The position numbers and the translations under genes are program-made. Below, in pieces: positions 1 to 14,429 of a stretch of 64,000 bases of DNA. The notes under the pieces are model-generated. The model did no database searches. It saw only the letters and a program-made list of their open reading frames with translations, and had not been told where the DNA came from. Every line of letters starts with the position of its first letter. The first letter of the stretch is position 1. The stretch comes from Quillaja saponaria (lineage: Eukaryota > Streptophyta > Magnoliopsida > Fabales > Quillajaceae), in the NCBI GenBank assembly GCA_029379385.1, contig CM055607.1:13392001-13456000 (forward strand). The letters are read 5' to 3'.

Positions 1-130
1 GATGTTGTTCAGCTGCAATTTTACTTCATAGTTCTTGAGTGTAACATGTATATTGGGGTAATTAATTGCAAGAGAAGCTTGTGCTTGTACATTTCAAAAT
101 ATTTTGTCATTATTTCTGTAAATGCTGCAG

Positions 131-2170
131 GATGAGAAAGAACTTATTGATAACAACTGTTGTCCAATGCACCTTAAGCCATGTGTTCCATGGAAAGAAG
201 ATAATTACTTCTTTGTCCTGTCAAAATATCAAAAGACGTTGGATGATATGTTGAACTGGAATCCAAATTTCGTGCAGCCTTCTTTTCAATTAAATGAGGT
301 CAGACAATAAGGAATTTCATTTTCTTTCTTTCCAGTCACTTTTATATGCTCTTTCTGAATCTCTCTCTCCAACTGTCCAGCACACACACATCGCACAAAC
401 TTTTTGTTTATTCAGGCCAGCATTCAGCATCCAACCATAATTAACTTTTTATTTTTCAAGTCAAGCCATTTAACTTCATTTTTATAAAAGCAACGGTATT
501 TTTATGGTTAAGCAAAAATACTCAATTCCGGGATGGTAGAGCGAGTGAAAGTTGTCAACCGCTATATTTGGTTAGATCATTCCATTATTCTTGAATTTTC
601 CACTTTGATGTTGTATATACTTTTAATAGTGACTGGAGAGAGTTAGTTTGTATGATTGTATCTATACTATATGAATGGTGGAAGTTTTTTCAAAATTTAG
701 TCTTTGGTCTTTTCTTTTAAGTTGAAGGGTTTTCTACACAAAATTCTTGTGTACATTGTGCTATTTAATTTTGCACTATTCTCTACTAGCTTATATCCAG
801 ATGTAATCAAACCGGAACAATCTATATTTGCCTTGGACTAAATAAAGCCCTTCTGTGACATAAATCTCTGTCTCGTTGCAAGTGCTCTTTTATCATTTCG
901 TAATCTTAGTTTTATAATCCTTTTCTGTTTGATATCGTTAAGTGCTCCATCTCTTGCTGTTTCTGTAACTTGCCATATGTGCGGCATGTTTCCTTTTGAA
1001 AACTATCATTTTTGGTTGCTTTTGGGAAGTTGATTCTTGTGACTTTTAATTGAGAGTTGATATTTTTTATAGAAATCACAAGTGGATATTAAAGGCTCCA
1101 ATTACAATAGACAAAAGAGTAATTAGGAATTGCATGTCTATCAAGAAACGTTTTCCTAATTAATGTTTACAGAACTGTTTACTCTCCTCCTGCCTGCAAA
1201 ACGGTTGTAGGTAATTATTTTTGTTAAATAAAATGACAACTTCATCTGGGAACATTCATACTGTAATGTATGGCCTGGATATTCATATTCTTCTTAAGAA
1301 ATAGCTACCATTAAACTCAAGTGTTTGAGTCGCCAACTTAATATTAGTATTACGCTCAAAGCCCAAAGGTCATATTTTTTATCTCCCCTCTTTTGTTGGT
1401 TGAAAAAGCTCTCATTCACTATGCGAACCTTTCGCTGTCATCAGCTTGTGAGGCTGTACTAGAGATCGGTAATGCTGGAAATTCCTACATGGATGATCAT
1501 GCACCCTGGTCTCTCTTTAAGCAAGAGGGTGCTGCTTGCTGCGAGGGTAAATATCTCCAACCTGTTTTGATATACAATATTATTGATTTACTAATTTATT
1601 TCTGTTTCTAATATATCATTATGCTGAGAAAGATAAACTCTTTTTTGTTCGCATATCATTTGACCGACAATAATTGTTAATGATATCATTGATTGAGATA
1701 GAACAAAGTACTATATGCTCATATAACCACGTTATCTATGACTGTTGATTGCTAATTTGTAAAAGGTATTTTCATAATGTTGTTGGAACAGGACCTTGTT
1801 GTTGTATTAGAAGCAATGAGGATTATTGCTGTAGCATTATTGCCTGTAACGCCAAGCTTAAGTTGGAAAATTTATGCACTTGGTTACTCCAAGGGACCAA
1901 TTTGGTGCTATCAGCTGGGTCTCTCTCTCTCTCTACCATTCATTCATGGATTGTGCATAGCTTCCAACTATTTTCTAATGTGGATGTGGACTTAAATGAA
2001 AGTTTTTTTCAATGTAGGAGGAGACCAAATGGGGCGGACTTAAGGGTGGCCAGGTCATGGCTCAACCTAATCCTGTCTTTGCAAGGATTGAAAGCCAGGC
2101 TGACGTGAAAGAGAGGAAGGAAACAACCAAGAAGGTCATGAAAAGTAAAACAAGAAGGCTCAAGGGGTAG
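131..2170 (+). pseudogene. Methionyl-tRNA synthetase, organellar type, 3' exons with internal deletion
   Basis: Four exon-like blocks on + match the class I methionine--tRNA ligase of plant chloroplasts and mitochondria. Block 131-298 begins DEKELIDNNCCPMHLKPC, from the insertion region of the catalytic domain. Block ~1396-1546 (LSLSSACEAVLEIGNAGN) and block 1792-1918 (LEAMRIIAVALLPVTPSL) belong to the helical anticodon-binding domain. Block 2018-2170 (KWGGLKGGQVMAQP) ends in a Lys-rich tail at TAG. Boundaries fit GT/AG. The family normally has some 150-200 residues between the first two blocks, including the KMSKS-type ATP site; nothing in 299-1395 encodes them. Block 3 also has an extra G in the GGG near 1893, which shifts frame before the splice site, and lacks one Gln codon. 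The lost active-site exons make this copy non-functional as read. The 5' half would lie left of the window. The family call is firm; pseudogene status could change if the assembly is collapsed here. Confidence 0.8.
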
Positions 2171-3451
2171 CAGAGGCATATAAATCCATCTCAAGTACCT
2201 TCCCTTTTACCTTTTTAACCATTTTTTGCGACATAATCCTTTTGTTACACTAACTTATCTGATATGCCTTCTAATTTGATAAATATCTGTCTTCCATCAA
2301 ATAAGTTTTAAACTTCTTTAATTTGAAAGGTTCTGCTATTGATGTCTCTTAATTATCATTTTAATTTTGAAGAAATTGTGTACAACAAAGTAAGATAATC
2401 ATGTTAATCATTATCATTAAGATTCTTGTAATCTGAAGTCTGATCATAGTAACCTTGTTCTCGATCAATGAAATATAGTAGTTTCTTTTTTGTGGTTAAA
2501 TTATACTTTTGGCTCTTGTAATTTCATGCAAAAATTAGTTTGGTCCCTCTAATTTTAATAGGGGTAGTATGCTCTGGTTATTTTGTTGTCTAAATTAATT
2601 TTAATATCCTCAATCCATACTCCATAATTTGTCATTATTTGAATCATATGAATACGCGTGAGGATACAAAATCTTGTATGTCATGTATGCTCAATTTAAA
2701 TAACTAGCATCACCGTGCGTTCACATGATGCTTGGATACTGTTTATATATTAAGGTAAATGTTTAAAGTTCTTTTCATCTAGTTCATTTTGAAAATTAAA
2801 TAAAATAATATTCAATTTTTTTTTAAAGATTATATGATTAATTTTTTTCTAATTTCATTGATTGATTTAGGCTAGCATGTAGATGAATGAGGGATGAATG
2901 GGAAAGATGGATAATAAGATTGGGCAAGTGATTTAGGAAAAAAATTAAGTTTATTTAAAAATAGAATTATGTCAATAGCGGTTATTATTATTTTTTCTTT
3001 CAAGTTAAATTTTGTTGTAAAAGGACATCAAAAGTTGGCAATATAAAAAGAGAAATCATTGAATACATGAGTACTATTTTATGGTGAAAAACGGTGCTCG
3101 AGTCCAAAAGCTAATAAAGAAATCCTACTAACGTCTCTAGGCTCTAAACAAGAAAGGAGTAAGACCACTAGATGGACGACTAAAATTAGGGGTGTTCATG
3201 AATCGATCTAATCTGCTTGATCCGATAAAATTGATTCCATTCGACTTGATTAGATTGGATTAGTGATATTGTTATTTGGATTTTTTTACTAATATTATTT
3301 TATTGGATTCATTCAAAATTTTAAAAATTAATATCCTAGGTCAATAACCCACTGACGTCCTATGTCAACCCAATTAAGTGCATTGAATATTATAGTTATG
3401 TTTTAATCCAATTAAAGCTTATATTTAGTTGTAAACATACTATTTTTTGTG
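2171..3451. other. Gene-free stretch with repeat-like ends
   Basis: No credible coding sequence. Around 2500-2600 the text resembles the terminal repeats of the Mutator-like element at 3452 (a run reading 'aaattatacttttggctcttgtaat'-like, then 'tggtccct'), suggesting an old, single-ended relative. The rest is AT-rich filler. Confidence 0.4.
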
Positions 3452-6020
3452 GTTGTAAAACTTAGAGTTTAGGCTAAATTACACATATGGTTTTTGTAGT
3501 TTAGGTCGAAATTAATTTTGGTCTCTACTATTCACTTTGTTACAATTGAGCTCCTAAAATTATAAAATTGCTCCCATTAGATTCTTACCGTCACTTTCCG
3601 TCAGAAATTAACTTTGACGGAGGTTACGTAGACAAATGGAAGTGCATGAAAAAAAAACTCAAATCCATCTCTCTCTAACTCTCCCTTCCCAAGTCTTATG
3701 CAAAAATCACTTTCAAAATCATTTTCCAAACCATCTATCATCAAAATTGGAAGCTTAGTCTCATGAATCTCTACATTGATAAGCTATTGGAAAGGATCCG
3801 AAGCTTATACTGCATTTGCAACACAGAACTCGATCTTTAGCAGAAATTTGGCGAGTTGCAGGAGTCGAACATGGCTTCATTGTTGATGTACCCAACACTT
3901 GATGTATTGGACTCTTGATCATGGCTCCAAACACGGCTATTTTGCACTTGAACACGATACTGGGTTGGATAGTAAAAGCCTCTCAATATCCTTGTTCATG
4001 TCTCTGTTTCTTTTAGTTTTCTTTTTACGATTCTTGAATGTGGTCGAATTGATGGGTCGGAGAGCTCTTAGGTTGGGTAGCTATCTATGTGGGTCATGGG
4101 CTAGAATTTTGTGGGTGCCATGGAGGATTATGTAAAATGAAGTGGTTATGGTTATGGATATGGATAAAAGGAACTGTAGTTGAGTTGGTGGGTGATGATC
4201 GTGATGTTGTTAATGGTGGGTTTAATATAGGAAAGTAGAATCCAGTAGCAAGATCAACAAAAGGCCTACCACTGGGACTGGTGTTGGGGTGGTCCTTCCT
4301 ATGTGAGATTAATAGGAATGCAGTAGTTTAATGTCAGATCTAGGAGTTTGGGTGTTAGAAAATTGGGGGTTTCACCATGATTCATATTTAGATAGGAGCA
4401 TGTTTTCAATTTGTTTTAGTTGATCGAATAACGAATCTGAATTTGAATTCCAGCCATGGAGAATGAGATAATCTACAATGGTAATGAGTAAACTGTTTTG
4501 CAAAAAATCTCAGAAGGGAAAGTTAAAGAGAAAGAATGATTTTTGTTTTAATAATTTAATTTAATTTTTTTAGATTTTTCTATTTTTTTATTTATAAAAA
4601 TTCACGTGTCATTTTAGTTATTCATCAATTAGCTATGTCATCACTCACATGATTTTTCATCTACTTTAATCTATCCATGTCATTTCCTGTCAAAGTTAAC
4701 TTAGACAAAATGTAATGACAGAGACTTAATTAGAGCAATTTTATAATTTTTGGGACTCAATTACAATAATGTGAATGGTAGGGACCAAAGTCAATTCTGA
4801 CCTAAACTACATGGACCATATGTGTAATTTATCCGATTAAGTAGTTGTTATTTTTTGTGCTTATGTTGGTGATGGATTACAATTGAATATAGGTTATCAA
4901 TAGAAGTCCTGATTGTACTTTTTGAAACATTATTAATACTTCTTAAATATTTAAAATAGGTTTTTAGTACTTAAAATATATTATTACAATCTAAAATAGT
5001 TTTTTTTATATATGATTTAATACAAGTTATTATTAAGAAAGTGACTTGTAACATAGTAAGTTTAGGACCCGGTTTAGAAGTGGTTGGTAGCTTTAATTGC
5101 CGCTTGGGGAGTCTAAATTGCATATTGAGTGTGTTTGGGTTCCATAATCTATAGATTGAGTCAATCACAACCTGATCTAATCTTAACCAAATCGACAATT
5201 TAAATAAGTTGGATATTGACCCATCAATGAATATTCAATTGCATTCTTACATAACACTTGACTAGCTTGTCTTCACTATTTTATTATTATTATTATTATG
5301 CCCACAATAATTATTCTCTATTTATTCAATGTAATTCATATAAATAAATAAATAAATAACTTCATCTAAATTAAATAAAAATATGTAAAAAATAAAAATC
5401 TTACAATGTAAAATTTAAATTTCGCTCAAAGAATAAAATCTTAAAAATTAGTCTCATTTTTTTTCTTATTTAAAATTATTAAGAGGTCAATTTATTTATT
5501 TTTTAATTATTAAGATAAAATTGTTATTTTGTTTAAAGTAAAAAATATATATATATTACAATTCATATATAAATTTGTCCTAGAAAAATTAATAAAATTG
5601 ATTAATAATTTTTAAATTTTTAAACAATAATTTATAAAATATGTGAAGAAATTATACCTTTTACTTTAATTTAGTACCCAAATTGATTTATACCGTATGT
5701 ATACCAAACACATATTGAACTAACTCATCTGTTTTATTAATCTACATACTAAAAGCACATTTGAATTATGGTTAATTTGACTTTTGTAATTTGACTTATA
5801 GTTAATTTGACTTTTACAATCTAAATACCAAGCAGGTACTTAACTAAAAGTATAATGTGATCAACCCAATCCAATAAAATTTTTAATTCATGGATTGAAA
5901 TAGATTGGTTGCAAGTCCTATATGGATTGGATTGGTTTAAAAAAGAATTAGAATCGATTAGGTTGAATTGGTTCAAAACTAGTTGTGAAATCGAACCAAT
6001 TCAGACTATGAACATCCTTA
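3187..6020. mobile_element. Putative hAT-like non-autonomous element carrying a nested MULE
   Basis: The left end reads TAGGGGTGTTCATG at 3187. The reverse complement of the right end (6007-6020) reads TAAGGATGTTCATA, an imperfect 14-bp terminal inverted repeat of the TAGGGGTG type seen in plant hAT elements. Both ends are followed inwards by degenerate TTGGATTGG/GATTGG-rich subterminal text. I could not find a matching 8-bp target duplication (actaaaat versus gatgataa), so the boundaries and superfamily are inference. No transposase is readable. The Mutator-like element at 3452-4848 sits inside. Confidence 0.4.
3452..4848. mobile_element. Mutator-like element with ~150-bp terminal inverted repeats
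   Basis: The core repeat begins at 3472 (GGCTAAATTACACATATGG) and reappears inverted, ending at 4834 (CCATATGTGTAATTTATCC). The match continues inwards for about 150 bp on each side with scattered mismatches. Long inverted repeats with no transposase fit a non-autonomous MULE. The 11-mer TATTTTTTGTG flanks the region at 3441-3451 and 4849-4859. If this is the target duplication (MULEs make about 8-11 bp), the element is 3452-4848, but the 11-mer is low-complexity and could be chance. The interior (3660-4450) is richer in coding-like text with short ORFs on both strands and no recognised domain. It could be captured host sequence. Confidence 0.65.
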
Positions 6021-6169
6021 GATGATAACCAATAATCAACTACAAAGAGTGATTTGCCATCCAATTCACACAAATTTCCTTCAAGATGCAAATGAACTAA
6101 CCAATCCCGACCTAAAAACTAGGAGATACCCCTTACAATATCGGCTCGAGGGTAATTAATTACTAAAAC
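4860..6169. other. AT-rich repeat flank, no gene
   Basis: AT-rich text with a TTA/TTATTA run near 5280 and an AAAT run near 5340. No open frame with codon character. Part of the putative hAT-like element up to 6020. Confidence 0.4.
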
Positions 6170-6172
6170 TAA

Positions 6173-6605
6173 GGTTCTATTTGGATTGGATGCTGGGGAT
6201 GCACGTCTAGCATACTGGGCTAGCGGGTGCCCTTTGTTTGGAATGTCGTGGAGGGCATCCCGGGCCATGGTCATACAATTTGTCCCTCCACCAATGGTTA
6301 GAAATTTGACCATTGCCAATGGTTCAAATTTTAGATCTTTTGTAATTGTTTTTTTTTTTTCCTTATTTCGAACTTTATAAATATCACCATTTCCCCACTA
6401 TTTTTTCTCATCATTCTCAACTCACTCCTCTTCTACAAATTTTCATCCCTCTCTAAATTTTTGAGTGTTTAATTTTATAACAAAATAAATAAATTTTTGA
6501 TAATTTATACACAAATATGTTTTTCACATCATATTCACAAATCATAGTTTGGACAACTCAAATACACTAAAAATGCAGCGACTCGTCTCCAATCTAAATG
6601 TATCC
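6173..6605. mobile_element. Tourist-like (PIF/Harbinger) MITE
   Basis: 433 bp. The left end is GGTTCTATTTGGATTGG and the reverse complement of the right end is GGATACATTTAGATTGG. These are matching inverted termini with the GG...TTTGGATTGG look of plant PIF/Harbinger elements. TAA flanks both sides (6170-6172 and 6606-6608), the TTA/TAA target duplication typical of that superfamily. There is no transposase; the interior contains a short inverted CCAATGG/CCATTG motif. A 3-bp duplication alone is weak, but together with the TIR it is convincing. Confidence 0.7.
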
Positions 6606-6608
6606 TAA

Positions 6609-7584
6609 TGTTTAGTGTAAAATTATGAACTAAAAGCATAATATTTTTTTTTTAAATGATATATATTAATATTTTAACCTAGGAAGCCATTTTTAAGGTG
6701 TGTGGTTTTTGTCTTTGCTCGCTAAGTAGGTACTCCTCAACCTAAACTTGTGATTTATCCTGCTAAGGAATTTTCTGGCCAGTTAGTTGTAATTTCCTTT
6801 TGCAAGGTAAAGCTTAGACAATATAAATCAATAACAACCAATTTCATGCCTTCATGCTTAAATCTCTAATTACAGTAATAGAAAAATCCAAATTGTATGA
6901 CATTATTGTACAATGTTTCTATAAGTGAACTGGCATAATAAAAGGAAATGCAAAGGATATTTACCTCAGCAATAAGCCAACTGAGCTTCAAAGTTTTTGT
7001 GCCAAAGTTGCAAGAAATTTTTTACTTTCACATTGATACTTTTGTCGTTGTTGGAATGTCATAAGGTTCTCATATTCATTGATATGTTCTTACTAGTATT
7101 AATTCTATTGGTTAAGTAATACCAATAAATAAATATGTTTGAGTTAAATCTTTAATTTGTAATATTTGAAAAATAATGGTGATTCATAAAGTTAATATAT
7201 CAAGATTATAACATTAAGAGATGAGAAAGCTTAATCAGGAATAGTATATTTTCTTTAGATTGAAGTAAATCTAGCTTTCTTTAGAGTTGAAATTTCGTCA
7301 GCCCCAATAAATTGAGTGTTTTCAAGGTGTACTATTGTAAATGAAATTGCCTTAGAAGACAGAGTTGCTTAACCAAACTTGCCTTGAAATTTTCATGTAA
7401 ATTTAACCCTCTACTAAAACAATTATCTTCTTACACATGCAAAACCACTTTATTGAAGATAATATTATGTGCTTTTAGTAATGGAGCAGTTGCAGTTCTT
7501 ACGTACATAGATAGATAAGGTACATAAATTAAAGATATTCATAGAGGATTTCTCTCACCATTTTCCTCAAACCAGACCAAGAAC
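6609..7584. other. Upstream region of the ENTH gene
   Basis: No coding sequence. This is AT-rich intergenic DNA that should contain the ENTH gene's promoter and 5' UTR. I could not single out one convincing TATA box. Confidence 0.4.
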
Positions 7585-8709
7585 ATGGAAAGTCCTATTC
7601 TCCATGAAATCAAAAAGCAAGCTTCTTGCTTCTTCAAAGAAAAGATCAAAAGTGCTCGATTAATACTCACAGATGTTACACCAGCACAATTGTAAGTTCT
7701 TCTCTTTTTCTGTTTTCCTCAACTTGATTGTGCTTGATACTCTTCTTCATGTATTGGCTATCATTGACAATCTTTATGTGTTCACTGGGGCTTGCATATA
7801 TATATATATAAAAGAATGACTGAAGAAGCCACAAATGGAAATCCATGGCCACCAGAAACACGTACCATGGGAGTCCTATCAGCGGGCGGCCTTTGAAGTT
7901 GATGATTATTGGAGAATTGTGGAGATTCTACATCAGAGGTTTCTGGTTTTCCTTTTTGATATCATGATTTGATTGAGTTGTTAAGTGAAGTTTCACTTTT
8001 GGTAATGATGATGTTCATCTTTCTTTTCTTGTGACTAATTCAGATTGTCGAAGTTTGATAAAAAGAATTGGCGAGTCTCTTACAAAGCTCTCCTTTTATT
8101 AGAACACCTTCTAACCCATGGACCTCTGAGAATCTCTGAGGAGTTTCTTACCGACAAACATGTTATAAAGGAGACTGGGAACTTTGAGTACATTGATGAG
8201 AGAGGGTTAATACAAATCTCATACTATTTGTTTATAGATTTCACTAAATGAGTTTATTTACTACACTAACTATGTTACTACTTGCAGGTTCAACTGGGGT
8301 TTGAGTATTAGAAAACTATCTGAGAGAATATCCAAGCTCCTAGAGAATGAGACATTCCTCAAAGAAGAAAGAGCTAGAGCTCGTCAACTTACATCATGGG
8401 ATTGAAGGGTTTGGTAGCTTCAGCAAGCAGCGAATGTCTGCAATAGATGGAAGCTTGAAGGATACATCTTTCAGGACATATGGAAGATGTAATTCTTACT
8501 ACAATTATCAACCAAATGAGGGAAATGAATCCTTGAGGTTAGACAAGAAACTCATAATTGGAGATGGCCTGAGTACGAATGGAAAATCTCAAGAAAAGCA
8601 AGTAAACAATTCTAGGAAGAGTGTTGGAAATAGATATAGCACAGAAGAGGATCACCCCTTTTCTGACAGTGAGCATCAAGCTGCAGCATCCTTGCTCCAT
8701 ATGAGATGA
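7585..8709 (+). CDS. ENTH-domain (epsin-like) protein, four exons, two frameshifts as assembled
   Basis: Exons 7585-7691, 7815-7938, 8044-8205 and 8288-8709 have GT/AG borders and compatible phases. The product matches small plant ENTH/epsin-like proteins: an N-terminal MESPILHEIKKQASCFFKEK helix, then LTDVTPAQL, VDDYWRIVEILHQR, NWRVSYKALLLLEHLLTHGP and FEYIDERGFNWGLSIRK. Together these cover the phosphoinositide-binding ENTH fold. A short polar tail with FGSF, SFRTYGR and HPFSDSEHQAAASLL follows. Such proteins act as clathrin or vesicle-coat adaptors at membranes; no clathrin box is obvious here. The frame is broken by one extra base near 7881-7890 (GCGGGCGG) and one near 8391-8400 (ACATCATGGG). 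Without them the length is about 270 residues. Either a young pseudogene or two sequence errors. It is convergent with actin. Confidence 0.78.
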
Positions 8710-9381
8710 AAATTTGGATTTGGAACAGCTATATAGAGTGCTGTGGTGTTACTAGAAATTCAGTTGTACTTTAATGCTTGAGCTTTGAAGTGAATGTAAA
8801 TGCCTGTGAGCAATCAATATATCACTAAAAACTTGGAAGACTTCCACTTTTGAGAGACTTCAGCCCTTTCGCCCAAATTTTAACAATGCAGTTGATAACA
8901 ATCAACACTGCCAACCCTAATTGCAAAGATCATTCAAACTGCACTTATATCCGAGTCAAATTAGGGCTATCCAAGTTTCAACTATTATATCGATAATAGT
9001 ATGTCAGCTATGTACTACGGAACATATTTGCTCCTTACACTATGGTGTGCAACAAACTAGTACGAACTCAACAATGAGGTTCACGTATATTTTGTTATTG
9101 GGGTTTGGAGCATTTGTGCTTCAAGTCTTCAACATTATAAGAATAGTATTACATTATGCAAAATCTTCAATGGCAAAAGAAATTTCTGAATGGAACAGTA
9201 GAAAACTTCTCAAAATATATTAATACTAAATGAATTGGACCATTTTGGCAATCCACTCATCGCCTTATCAAAATCATCACTCCAACATGAATAACATGAA
9301 AGGAAAATAAAAGCTAGAATGAAAGGGTTGCAAGCAGCACTTCCTGGGAAATCATAAACAGTTTATCCTATTCTTAAACCC

Positions 9382-10994
<1,613 letters not shown>

Positions 10995-12746
10995 CTTATA
11001 CTACCTGCTGGATAAAGCAATCGTGTTAGTACACAAGCATCAACTTTTATGAGCAGATCAAGTATACTTAACTATTGGAAGGGGTCACGAGAAAATAAAA
11101 AATGAAAGAAGGAGAACATCAAGTAATAGTGCTAGGGGAATAATTCTCTGTTTCCATATTTACAACTTTCAACTAGAATATAAAGATATCATAATTTACA
11201 AGGAAATAAAATAGATATTGAAACACCATACAGTTTCTGCTAGGAAATGATATCATAATGAGATTAAGATGCCTTCAATTTTATTTAGTGGACATTTGTC
11301 AAAACTTTCTGAGGCTAAGAATTTGAGTTTTGAGAACAATCATCTCATTTTGTGACGATGAAAAATTTCTACAAATTTATTTTAAAGAGTTATAAAAACT
11401 GAAAATTGATTCTTAGCAAGCTTCGGCACTTCTCTGCAATAGTATACCTTAGCAGTGAAAAACTGACCTACACATTGGAAAATTTACTTGTAGATAATCC
11501 GTGAACTGATGCAATAGGAAAGAAGTGAGACACTAAGTACCAGTCCTAAAGATAAAAAATACCAATTATATTGCATATTTTCCCTGACACCAAGGTATTC
11601 TGGAAATGCCTGTGCAAGTTTACAGCTCGTCCTACTTTATATTATAAAATAAGTTGATCTCAGAACCTTATCATAGTCTAAAAAACTCCCAGATGCCACA
11701 ACATGATGCAAGAGACAATGTTTGCAATCCTGATATGATTTAACGTGTTTTTGTGCAATAAATTATAAACACCTCATACACATCAGTATCATATAAGGAG
11801 AGAACAAACATATGAGAAATGAATTCCAGTATAGTTTCAAAATGGATGGGACAAGAATAGATCCCAACAGAATATTTTGATTAAAATGTCGCTGCAAATT
11901 GATGACGAAGGGTACATGGAATATAACAAATGAAATTCTAATTTTCCCTGCTCAAGCTCCAAATTTGTACACTCATCAGTATTTTTTCCCCTAATTGGTG
12001 ATTAACCATTCTTCTAAGACCGGCTTGCAACCATTGTCTATTTCTATATTCAATTTCATACCTAACCTTCAAAACAGGAATATGGGGATTAGAAAAAAAG
12101 AAGAAGGTATTTAGCTAGGAGCCTATTTGTGCTCAAGTTATCTTTTCTGTTCTTTACATTCTGTTTCCCTCTTCTGGGAGTGCAGATTGTCCACAATTCC
12201 ATATTCATTTCTAACATTAGGTAGTCATAAACTATGGTTCTCCCAACCGAAAACATACTGTCAAAAAATAAATCAGCCTTTTGATTTTTTTCCCCTTTAG
12301 CTGAAACCATTTTCATTAACCCATCCAAGTGGTCAGAAATCTCAAAGGAGCAAACTAAAAGTAAATAAAAGAAGTGGGGGGCCAAAGTCACACTGTTAAG
12401 CCAAACCAAGTTTCAAAATTCAAACTTCTCCATAAAAATGTATTGATCAAGGGAACAAATGAAACAGGCAAGAAGCGGATACAAACAACGTCAAACATAT
12501 CGAATAAATCATAATGCCAGACAAAAAGCTAATTCGAATCTTAACCCTGCCACCCCCAAAACATAAGAAAGTAAACAAGCATATCCAAATTGAGAAATTG
12601 TAACCGCAATTTCCAAACTTCACCAACCAATGCTCAAACAATGAACTTGAAGATAAAATGAACAGATGCATGCACATTCCTTAACCGATTGAAACAGGAA
12701 ACTTGATTCGAACAGGAAGGGAAATTGAAAAAAAAAAAAAACTAAC
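10995..12746 (-). other. Actin 5' UTR leader intron (11005-12746)
   Basis: Ten bases upstream of the actin ATG there is an acceptor (reverse complement ...CAGCAG|GTAG). At 12746/12747 there is a donor (...CCAGAAG|GTTAG). Plant actin genes commonly hold one long intron in the 5' leader that boosts expression, so a 1742-bp intron here is expected. Several shorter ORFs in this span look like chance. Confidence 0.8.
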
Positions 12747-12856
12747 CTTCTGGAAGTGGAGCGTGAATGAGAGAACAGAGTTAGCTGCTTGGAAGAGGGA
12801 GAAACAGAGAGAGAATCTGAGGGAGAAACGGAAATGGAAATTATACAATATATAAG
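12747..12856 (-). promoter_or_regulatory. Actin leader exon and TATA box
   Basis: On the - strand a CT-rich leader (TCTCTCTCTG...) runs from about 12820 to the donor at 12747. A TATA element, CTTATATATT, lies at 12847-12856, about 30 bp before the likely start. Inference from spacing and composition. Confidence 0.6.
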
Positions 12857-12869
12857 CAAGAGAAAAGTG

Positions 12870-14429
12870 ATATGACCGCTGGATGTTTGTTTGCAGGAAC
12901 AGTCTGGATTTCATTTGAAATTAGTTTGTGTACGAGAAAAAGAACACGTCCATTGGGAGCATGGAATGAGCTGGCTGTCCTCAATTGTTTTCTTCCCTTT
13001 ATTTCCAGTCATTTTTCTATCCTGTTTTTCTTACTGTCTCAAATGTCTAAAAAAGGACGTTTTTAGCCTTGGAAGTTACCATGATTTCATAACTGGAATA
13101 ACTAGTCCTAGGCTCCTGTCTATGCTATGGCCTACGTGGCATGTACTTTTTTTTTTTTTTTTTTGAAATAGATAAAACAGACAGTGAAAAACAAGTTCCG
13201 TAGACAAACATCAAAACTAAAATCATGGGTATAACAACCTTAGTCCTCCAAAAGATAATTCTAATTTCAATCTTAGCCAATACGTTATAATATGTGCTTT
13301 CTTCCGCTTTTCACTTTTGCAGTGAAAAAGGAAAGAGATAGAACGACCTTTCCTCTAACTATGGAAGATTCTAGGCTAGCTTGACAGTAGACATGCTACA
13401 TGTTCATGTCCAGGATATGCAGACTTTTTAATAATGATGAAATTCATTTAGTATCTGCTTTAACATGTTCATGTCCAGGACCACTTTTTTGCAACTCAAA
13501 ATAGTTGTTCAGCACTAATGCTTATACCTTTCATCTCTACCTCTCTGGAATCGGAAATGCTTGGTCATGTGCTTTTATGATGTAATCCTGCTATCACAAT
13601 TTTCTTTTTCAACAGAAAAAGAGAAAGAGTATGACCCTATATAAGGTTATAACTTTTAATGACTCTAATTATGATCTGAATGTAACAATTGGGATCATTA
13701 TCCCAAAAAAGGAAAAGTAAGGGGGAAAAAAGAGACAGAAAGAAGAACATGCATAAAGTTCTAACATTGAATCTGAAAATGTCTGATAACAACTAAGCTT
13801 GCTTTTGTTATTTATAGCTAATAATCAGTTGCTCTATAAACCAAAAGGATAATGGATTATTGAGGGGCTAACTGCTCACACCAATGGAGCCTTCATCATC
13901 TTTGGTTTGAAGCCATGGCAGTTAAGCTCATTAACTCAAATGACATTTTCATGCGCAGCCCTCCGGTTCATAAGAGAACAAAGTATCAAGTCCCAGAATC
14001 CTCTTTTAGGCCAAGACTTGAAACAAGCAGGATGAAGAATCATCAATCAGCCAAACTTGACAGTGGTTCAAAATTCAATACATTGCTTCGTCTATAACAC
14101 ACTAGGCAAAATTCATTATTTCAAGCGAAACAACGAATATTGAGATACTAGAGATAGTCAACAAGACAATCCAACCAAATACTTAAACAAGCAGTTTAGC
14201 ATAAGTGCAACTTATAAATAAAAAAAAGTTGAGAATTTTGTATAAAGAAATATCTCCAGTAGTATAGAACTTGAAATGAAATATAACTAATTTGACTACT
14301 ACACTTGAAAGAAACTTCAAAATAAACCAGAAGTCAACTTCATATCTGACAATAATGGACAACTACAGTTTTCTAATCATGCTATGAAACTGAAGCTTGG
14401 CATCTGGGTTGGCAACCAGAGCTGGATTT
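12870..14429. other. Region between actin promoter and ECR 3' end
   Basis: Contains the upstream actin promoter and probably the ECR 3' UTR close to 14430. A T-run lies near 13150. A 60-codon + strand ORF at 13915-14097 (MAVKLINSNDIFMRS...) has no recognised relative and no other support, so I do not call it. Confidence 0.4.

Noticed and set aside
531..560. Possible tRNA-like start (GGGATGGTAGAGCGAGTG)
   Set aside because: Does not continue into a cloverleaf: no anticodon arm or T-loop GTTCRA at the right spacing.
13915..14097. 60-codon + strand ORF (MAVKLINSNDIFMRS)
   Set aside because: No recognised family or splice partners; it lies between actin and the ECR 3' end, where chance ORFs of this size are expected.
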